37,756 nt of DNA. Source: Sulfurospirillum sp. UBA6810. GTDB lineage: Bacteria; Campylobacterota; Campylobacteria; Campylobacterales; Sulfurospirillaceae. The notes beneath the pieces were generated by a model. That model saw only the letters and a program-made list of their open reading frames with translations. It was not told the DNA's origin and did no database searches. Shown piece after piece: positions 33,891 through 37,756 of this stretch. Within the stretch, counting starts at the first letter, position 1; each line of letters opens with the position of its first letter. The DNA lies in assembly GCA_002469305.1 (NCBI GenBank), contig DKEY01000055.1, positions 2,091 through 39,846 of the forward strand, in the 5' to 3' direction. The position numbers and the translations under genes were made by a program.

Positions 33891-34247
33891 ATGAAAGATA
33901 ATATTATTTTAGACAAATCATTTAATTTTGCTATTAGAGTTGTAAAACTTTATAAATATTTATGCGATGATAAAAAAGAATATGTATTATCCAAACAACT
34001 TCTTAGAAGTGGTACTTCTATAGGAGCTAATATAAACGAAGCTCAAGCAGGACAATCTAAAGCAGATTTTATAGCTAAAATGTCAATAGCAAGCAAGGAA
34101 GCAAGAGAGACTAAATACTGGATAGACTTATTAATAAAAACTGATTATTTAAATCTTAGTGAAAGTCATGTACAGTCATTACTACAAGAGATAGAAGAGA
34201 TTATAAAACTCTTAACAAGTATAGTAAAAAGTTCACAAGGAAACTAG
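33891..34247 (+). CDS. Four-helix-bundle protein (23S rRNA IVS / S23 family)
   Basis: A 118-residue protein predicted to form a four-helix bundle. The family signature is QLLRSGTSIGANINEAQAGQS near residues 36-56 (here given only in part by its core, SIGANINEA), followed by DFIAKMSIASKEARETKYWI. Homologues are encoded in 23S rRNA intervening sequences, and related Avd proteins act in diversity-generating retroelements; the cellular role of free-standing members is not established. It has a GAGGGATTT leader before its ATG, and the fcl ribosome-binding site (AAGGAA) lies in its last codons. Confidence 0.88.
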   Translation: MKDNIILDKSFNFAIRVVKLYKYLCDDKKEYVLSKQLLRSGTSIGANINEAQAGQSKADFIAKMSIASKEARETKYWIDLLIKTDYLNLSESHVQSLLQEIEEIIKLLTSIVKSSQGN

Positions 34248-34249
34248 AA

Positions 34250-35500
34250 TTGGAAAATAATTCAAAATTAAACATTCAAAATTTAGCATTACAAAAACAC
34301 TCCCGTGTTTTTGTAGCAGGTGGCACAGGCTTAGTAGGAAGTGCTATTATAAAAAATCTATTAGAAAAAGGCTACACAAATATCATATCCAACTATCACA
34401 ATAGACTTCCAAAAGATAATTTAAAATTTAAAATTCAAAATTCAACATTAAAGACGAACGAAGTATCATATATAAAACTAGATTTACTAGATACATTAGC
34501 TGTATCAGAATTCTTCGAACAACACAAGCCTGAGTTCGTATTTCTAGCTGCTGCAAAAGTGGGCGGCATAGTTGCTAACAACACTTACAGAGCTGATTTT
34601 ATCTATGAAAACCTAGCTATTCAAAACAATGTCATACACCAAAGCTATATTCATGGGGTAAAAAAACTCCTCTTTTTAGGTTCAACCTGTATCTATCCTA
34701 AAAATGCACCACAACCTATGAAAGAAGAGTATCTTTTGACCGATGAATTAGAATATACAAATGAGCCATACGCTATAGCAAAGATAGCTGGCATTAAGAT
34801 GTGTGAGAGTTACAACCTCCAATATGGCACAAACTTTATCTCTGTAATGCCAACAAACCTCTATGGTCCAAATGATAACTTTGACCTTGAAAAATCACAT
34901 GTCCTGCCTGCTCTTATAAGAAAAGTACATCTAGGAAAGTGTTTAGAAGAAAACAACTGGGATAAAATCAAAGAAGACTTAAACAAAAATCCAATAGAAG
35001 GCATCACAGGAAACTCCACAAAAGAAGAAATACTAAATATCCTAGAAAAATACGGTATCGAACAATTCAAAATTCAAAATTCAAAATTCAAAATTAGTAT
35101 AGAAATATGGGGTTCGGGTTCTCCGAAACGCGAATTTCTATACTCAGAGGATATGGCAGATGCTTGTGTCTATCTCATGGAAAGAATTAATTTTGAAGAA
35201 ATCACACAACAAAATAATTCAACATTCAACATTCAACATTCAAAATTGAACGAAGTTCGCAATACACACATAAACATAGGAACAGGGATCGATATCAGCA
35301 TAAAAGAGTTAGCGGAAATTATCCAAAATATAGTAGGTTTCAAAGGCAAGCTTGTGTTTAATGCAGATAAACCAGATGGAACGATGGTAAAACTCACAGA
35401 TCCTTCAAAACTTCATAGTTTGGGATGGGAACATGCTATAGAGTTACAGCAAGGAATAGAGAAAATGTACAAGTGGTATTTAGGAAAGTTAAATGTTTGA
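34250..35500 (+). CDS. fcl: GDP-L-fucose synthase (GDP-4-keto-6-deoxymannose epimerase/reductase)
   Basis: A 416-residue SDR enzyme making GDP-L-fucose. Core motifs: FVAGGTGLVGSAI, AAAKVGGIVANNTY, the active site SCIYPK-type loop (GSTCIYPKNAPQ) and YAIAKIAG, then PTNLYGPNDNF and GSGSPKREFLYSEDMADA. The protein is much longer than the usual 310-370 because four 33-base repeats lie in it: at the N-terminus (34259), after the first helix (34418), before the GSGSPKRE strand (35064) and after the MERINFEE helix (35216). The start is a TTG at 34250 whose ribosome-binding site lies in the preceding gene. All repeats keep the frame. Confidence 0.92.
   Translation: MENNSKLNIQNLALQKHSRVFVAGGTGLVGSAIIKNLLEKGYTNIISNYHNRLPKDNLKFKIQNSTLKTNEVSYIKLDLLDTLAVSEFFEQHKPEFVFLAAAKVGGIVANNTYRADFIYENLAIQNNVIHQSYIHGVKKLLFLGSTCIYPKNAPQPMKEEYLLTDELEYTNEPYAIAKIAGIKMCESYNLQYGTNFISVMPTNLYGPNDNFDLEKSHVLPALIRKVHLGKCLEENNWDKIKEDLNKNPIEGITGNSTKEEILNILEKYGIEQFKIQNSKFKISIEIWGSGSPKREFLYSEDMADACVYLMERINFEEITQQNNSTFNIQHSKLNEVRNTHINIGTGIDISIKELAEIIQNIVGFKGKLVFNADKPDGTMVKLTDPSKLHSLGWEHAIELQQGIEKMYKWYLGKLNV
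34259..34291 (+). repeat. 33-base heptamer repeat, right arm (fcl N-terminus)
   Basis: Heptamers AATTCAA, AATTAAA, CATTCAA, AATTTAG, then CATTA. Read as NSKLNIQNLAL directly after the first codons of fcl, so the whole N-terminal extension of Fcl is repeat-derived. Confidence 0.9.
34418..34450 (+). repeat. 33-base heptamer repeat in fcl, second copy
   Basis: Heptamers AATTTAA, AATTTAA, AATTCAA, AATTCAA, then CATTA. Read as NLKFKIQNSTL. Confidence 0.85.
35064..35096 (+). repeat. 33-base heptamer repeat in fcl, third copy
   Basis: Four perfect AATTCAA heptamers followed by AATTA. Read as FKIQNSKFKI. It is the purest tandem copy. Confidence 0.9.
35216..35248 (+). repeat. 33-base heptamer repeat in fcl, fourth copy
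   Basis: Heptamers AATTCAA, three CATTCAA, then AATTG. Read as NSTFNIQHSKL. It is followed by GAACGAAGTTC, a small palindrome. Confidence 0.88.
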
Positions 35501-36239
35501 TATTTCAAAAATAAACTTTGAAATCATTACAAAACAAAATATACCTATAAATATAAATAATCCTGTACTAAACTATATGCAAGATAAAGAAAGAAAATCA
35601 GATAGATTACTTGTAAAAATCTATTATGATAGCATAGAGATAGGAATAGGGATAATTTTAGACTTTTATAAGCAATTTGAAATTATAGAAGATTTTGGAG
35701 AACCTCATACTAGAGTAATCTCTTTTGAGCATAGAGGAAACATAAAATACAAAAATACATATTTTGGAAATATGGTATATAAAATCAAAAACTTTAAAAA
35801 TCCTCCAATTGATGAAACTGAAAAAGAAAAATATATTCAAGAGATTACTGCAATATTTCAGACATATCTTGCATCTCTTGAAAACAAAACAGATGATTTG
35901 AAATTTACATACATACCATCAAGTACAAAAATACCAGATGAGATAACCAATAACTTATCAAAAATATCAAAAAAAGAAATCATCAAGATAGTTGATAAAA
36001 ATCCAAATGATAAAGTAGATAGTAAAAGCTTAACAACTTTTGAAGAGTCGCTAGAGCATGCAAAAACAAAATATATATTTGATGAACAGAAAATACAAGA
36101 AAATGATAAATCTCAATATCTTGTTATAGATGATGTATTTGGAAATGGTAGTACAATTTTTACTGTATTAAAAAAGCTATATGATGCAACTCATATGTTA
36201 AACTACTTTTTAATAGTTGTTAAGGATGTAAAAAGATGA
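35493..36239 (+). CDS. Protein with C-terminal phosphoribosyltransferase-like motif
   Basis: A 248-residue protein I cannot place in a named family. Residues 210-222 (LVIDDVFGNGSTI) match the PRPP-binding loop of type I phosphoribosyltransferases: two acidic residues, then a glycine-rich turn. Upstream, FTYIPSSTK near 138-146 suits the strand before the PRTase core, and the N-terminal 125 residues are a separate domain rich in Ile and Tyr. No membrane segment or signal is seen. It overlaps fcl by 8 bases and the SLOG gene by 4 (ATGA), so the two are probably one functional unit. Whether it binds a nucleotide, transfers ribose phosphate, or only senses a ligand is unknown. Confidence 0.6.
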   Translation: MFDISKINFEIITKQNIPININNPVLNYMQDKERKSDRLLVKIYYDSIEIGIGIILDFYKQFEIIEDFGEPHTRVISFEHRGNIKYKNTYFGNMVYKIKNFKNPPIDETEKEKYIQEITAIFQTYLASLENKTDDLKFTYIPSSTKIPDEITNNLSKISKKEIIKIVDKNPNDKVDSKSLTTFEESLEHAKTKYIFDEQKIQENDKSQYLVIDDVFGNGSTIFTVLKKLYDATHMLNYFLIVVKDVKR

Positions 36240-36973
36240 ATAGTGTATTTGTGAGTGGTTCTATCTCTATCAAAACACTTCCATTTGAAGTGATAAAAAG
36301 TTTTGATAAAATCATAGCGCAAAATATACATGTACATGTAGGTGATGCTGATGGGGTAGATATACTTACTCAAAGATACTTTGCATCAAATAGCTACACG
36401 AATATAACCATATGCACCATATACGATAGACCAAGAAATATCTCTTCAAATCTTTTTGCTATCAACCGAGTGGACTACGACAAAAACATCAAGAGTGAAA
36501 GAGAAAAGCAAACAGCAAAAGATAACTATATGACAACTCACACAGATTATTCTTTTGTGATATGGGATGGAAAAAGTAAAGGTAGCTATGCCAATATCCA
36601 AAGAGCATTTGAGCATGACAAAAAACTAAAGATATATTACACAAGTCTAGATAGATGCCTAACTAAAGAAGAACTTATTCCCTCAAATATAGAAAATTTA
36701 TACAAATCAAATACAGGCTATACACCAAGTGAGATAGTAGCAAAGATAAAAGCATCAAGCATCTACACAAATATCTCAAAAGTAAGTGAACTCAAAGCGT
36801 GGCTAATAAGTCATAAGATATTTAAAGAGTACCAAAACAAACATATAGAGATAGATAGTAAATATAAAGATTACTTTGTAGTAGAAAACTATGGAGGAAA
36901 TCAAACTATCAAATATAAACAAAATGTATTAGAACTGATAGAAATCAATAGTATCTTTGGAATGAAAAAATAG
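36236..36973 (+). CDS. SLOG-domain (DprA/LOG-like Rossmannoid) protein
   Basis: A 245-residue protein whose first 135 residues look like a SLOG nucleotide-ligand domain: VFVSGSISI at the first strand, HVGDADGVDILTQRYF (G36, D37, D39, G40, D42) and then MTTHTDYSFVIWDGKSKGSY, a block common to this family. SLOG domains are predicted to bind or process nucleotide-derived signals in bacterial conflict systems. The C-terminal 110 residues (EELIPSNIENLY onward) are of unknown type. The gene overlaps the PRTase-like gene and is one base from the next. Confidence 0.65.
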   Translation: MNSVFVSGSISIKTLPFEVIKSFDKIIAQNIHVHVGDADGVDILTQRYFASNSYTNITICTIYDRPRNISSNLFAINRVDYDKNIKSEREKQTAKDNYMTTHTDYSFVIWDGKSKGSYANIQRAFEHDKKLKIYYTSLDRCLTKEELIPSNIENLYKSNTGYTPSEIVAKIKASSIYTNISKVSELKAWLISHKIFKEYQNKHIEIDSKYKDYFVVENYGGNQTIKYKQNVLELIEINSIFGMKK

Positions 36974-36974
36974 C

Positions 36975-37756
36975 ATGATAAACATAGAAACTTTAGAGAT
37001 AGACAACAAAAAAATTTTACATATTGAAGTTCCCGTGAGTCCATCAGTCCATAGTTTAAATGGGAAAATATTTGACAGAAACAACGACAGCGATATCAAT
37101 ATCACAGGACAAAATGCAAATATAGCCAAACTTTATCTTTTTAAACAAGATAATCACACAGAAGATAAGATATTTCCATATGCTACTATGGAAGATTTTG
37201 ACTTAGAGCTTATAAAAAGGATACGTATAGTAGCATCAAATAGACGAGTCGATACTCATCCTTGGGAAGGGCTTAGTGATTTTGAACTTTTTAAAAGTGC
37301 TGGACTTTACAAGGTGGATAAAACTACAAACAAAGAGGGCTTCACACTTGGAGCTATACTTCTTTTTGGAAAAGATGAGACGATAGTCAATGTCTTGCCT
37401 CATCATAAAACAGACCTAATACTTCGAAAAGTAAATCTAGATAGATATGATGATAGGGAGATAGTCTCGACCAATCTTATAGAGAGCTACTATAAAATGA
37501 TGGAGTTTGCAAAAAAACATCTGAGTGATCCATTTTATCTTGAAGGAGATGTGCGCATAAGCCTAAGAGATAAAATCTTTCGTGAAGCAGTAGCAAATAG
37601 TCTCATACACAGAGAGTATAGTAGTGCTTATGTAGCAAAAATGATTATAGAAAAAAACAGAGTCGTCTTTGAAAATGCCAACATCCCACACACTTACGGA
37701 GAACTTAAACCATCAAATTTTATCCCGTATCCCAAAAATCCAAATATCGCAAAAGT
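36975..37756 (+). CDS. AlbA_2/Schlafen-like DNA-binding ATPase domain protein, partial at the right edge
   Basis: Reading from the ATG at 36975, 260 codons are open to the window end. The protein resembles the ATP-binding transcriptional-regulator family with an AlbA_2 start: KKILHIEVPVSPSV is the last strand of AlbA_2, then GLYKVDKTTNKEGFTLGAIL, NLIESYYKMMEFA and FREAVANSLIHREYSSAYV (GHKL-like part). The first two thirds of AlbA_2, including its usual ExxxEFKE start, are absent: a TGA lies four codons upstream in frame. It follows the SLOG gene by one base. The C-terminus is outside the window. Confidence 0.7.
   Translation, partial: MINIETLEIDNKKILHIEVPVSPSVHSLNGKIFDRNNDSDINITGQNANIAKLYLFKQDNHTEDKIFPYATMEDFDLELIKRIRIVASNRRVDTHPWEGLSDFELFKSAGLYKVDKTTNKEGFTLGAILLFGKDETIVNVLPHHKTDLILRKVNLDRYDDREIVSTNLIESYYKMMEFAKKHLSDPFYLEGDVRISLRDKIFREAVANSLIHREYSSAYVAKMIIEKNRVVFENANIPHTYGELKPSNFIPYPKNPNIAK

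Larger units (their letters stand above)
33849..34291 (+). mobile_element. IVS-like element: S23-family gene between 33-base inverted repeats
   Basis: The four-helix-bundle gene (33891-34247) is bracketed by inverted 33-base repeats (33849-33881 and 34259-34291). The transcript could fold into a long stem closing a loop of 377 bases that contains the whole gene. Intervening sequences in 23S rRNA genes of Leptospira and others have this plan: an S23-family ORF between pairing flanks. Here the element lies outside rRNA, at the point where hepT breaks off and fcl begins. No transposase or clear target duplication is seen. Mobility is an inference. Confidence 0.55.

Noticed and set aside
30163..35248. 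Repeats considered as a CRISPR array
   Set aside because: Copies are kilobases apart inside genes, have no regular spacers, and are tandem 7-base units; no cas gene is visible.

Overview
The window looks like chromosome from a Campylobacterota (epsilonproteobacterial) species, most plausibly in the Sulfurimonas/Sulfuricurvum/Sulfurovum neighbourhood. The reasons are AT-rich DNA, frequent TTG/GTG starts, dense operons with 4-base ATGA overlaps, a cbb3-oxidase assembly pair (ccoI-ccoS), a small class I cytochrome c, and the protein-family content. Genus is an inference; no rRNA gene is present.

Layout. 1-952 is the N-terminal three quarters of Rho (minus strand, cut by the window edge), followed by a small membrane protein. 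1664-4377 is ccoI, a probable 29-codon micro-ORF, and ccoS; a convergent cytochrome c gene follows at 4378-4671. 4811-9002 holds a TPR lipopolysaccharide-operon leader gene and all four ADP-L-glycero-D-manno-heptose genes (gmhB, hldD, hldE, gmhA), with a GT10 fucosyltransferase overlapping the end. 10011-20003 is a long minus-strand surface-glycan block: hexapeptide acyltransferase, O-antigen ligase, two related CgeB-like glycosyltransferases, a GT9 heptosyltransferase, wecB, two GT4 glycosyltransferases, an ELM1-like protein and an LpxL-type acyltransferase. 20065-24275 is a plus-strand housekeeping operon: exonuclease, manB, pgi, galU. 24283-24767 is a YoeB-type toxin-antitoxin pair. 24902-28037 holds ComEA, a UDP-glucuronate 4-epimerase, a Wzz-like protein and a periplasmic ATP-dependent ligase (LigE). 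28034-37756 is a mosaic: MntA-HepT, an internally deleted ugd, tviB, manC, gmd, a VapBC-like pair, an MNT gene with a HepT stub, a four-helix-bundle (23S-IVS/S23 family) gene, fcl, a PRTase-like protein, a SLOG protein and an AlbA_2/Schlafen-type ATPase that runs off the right edge.

Together the genes supply ADP-heptose, UDP-glucose, UDP-ManNAc (wecB), a UDP-HexNAc uronate (tviB) and a complete route to GDP-L-fucose (pgi, manC with a cupin isomerase domain, manB, gmd, fcl), with a GT10 enzyme able to use it. UDP-glucuronate is the gap: the 4-epimerase is intact but the local ugd is deleted.

The most unusual signal is a family of eleven 33-base, heptamer-periodic repeats confined to 30163-35248. 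Ten lie inside intact reading frames of nucleotide-sugar genes, adding about 11 residues each. Two copies in opposite orientation (29 of 33 positions matching) bracket the four-helix-bundle gene at 33891-34247, an architecture that parallels the intervening sequences of 23S rRNA genes. A second signal is the palindrome TTACATGTAA, with 15 exact copies in core genes and none in the 8.5-17.5 kb or 28-37.7 kb accessory stretches.
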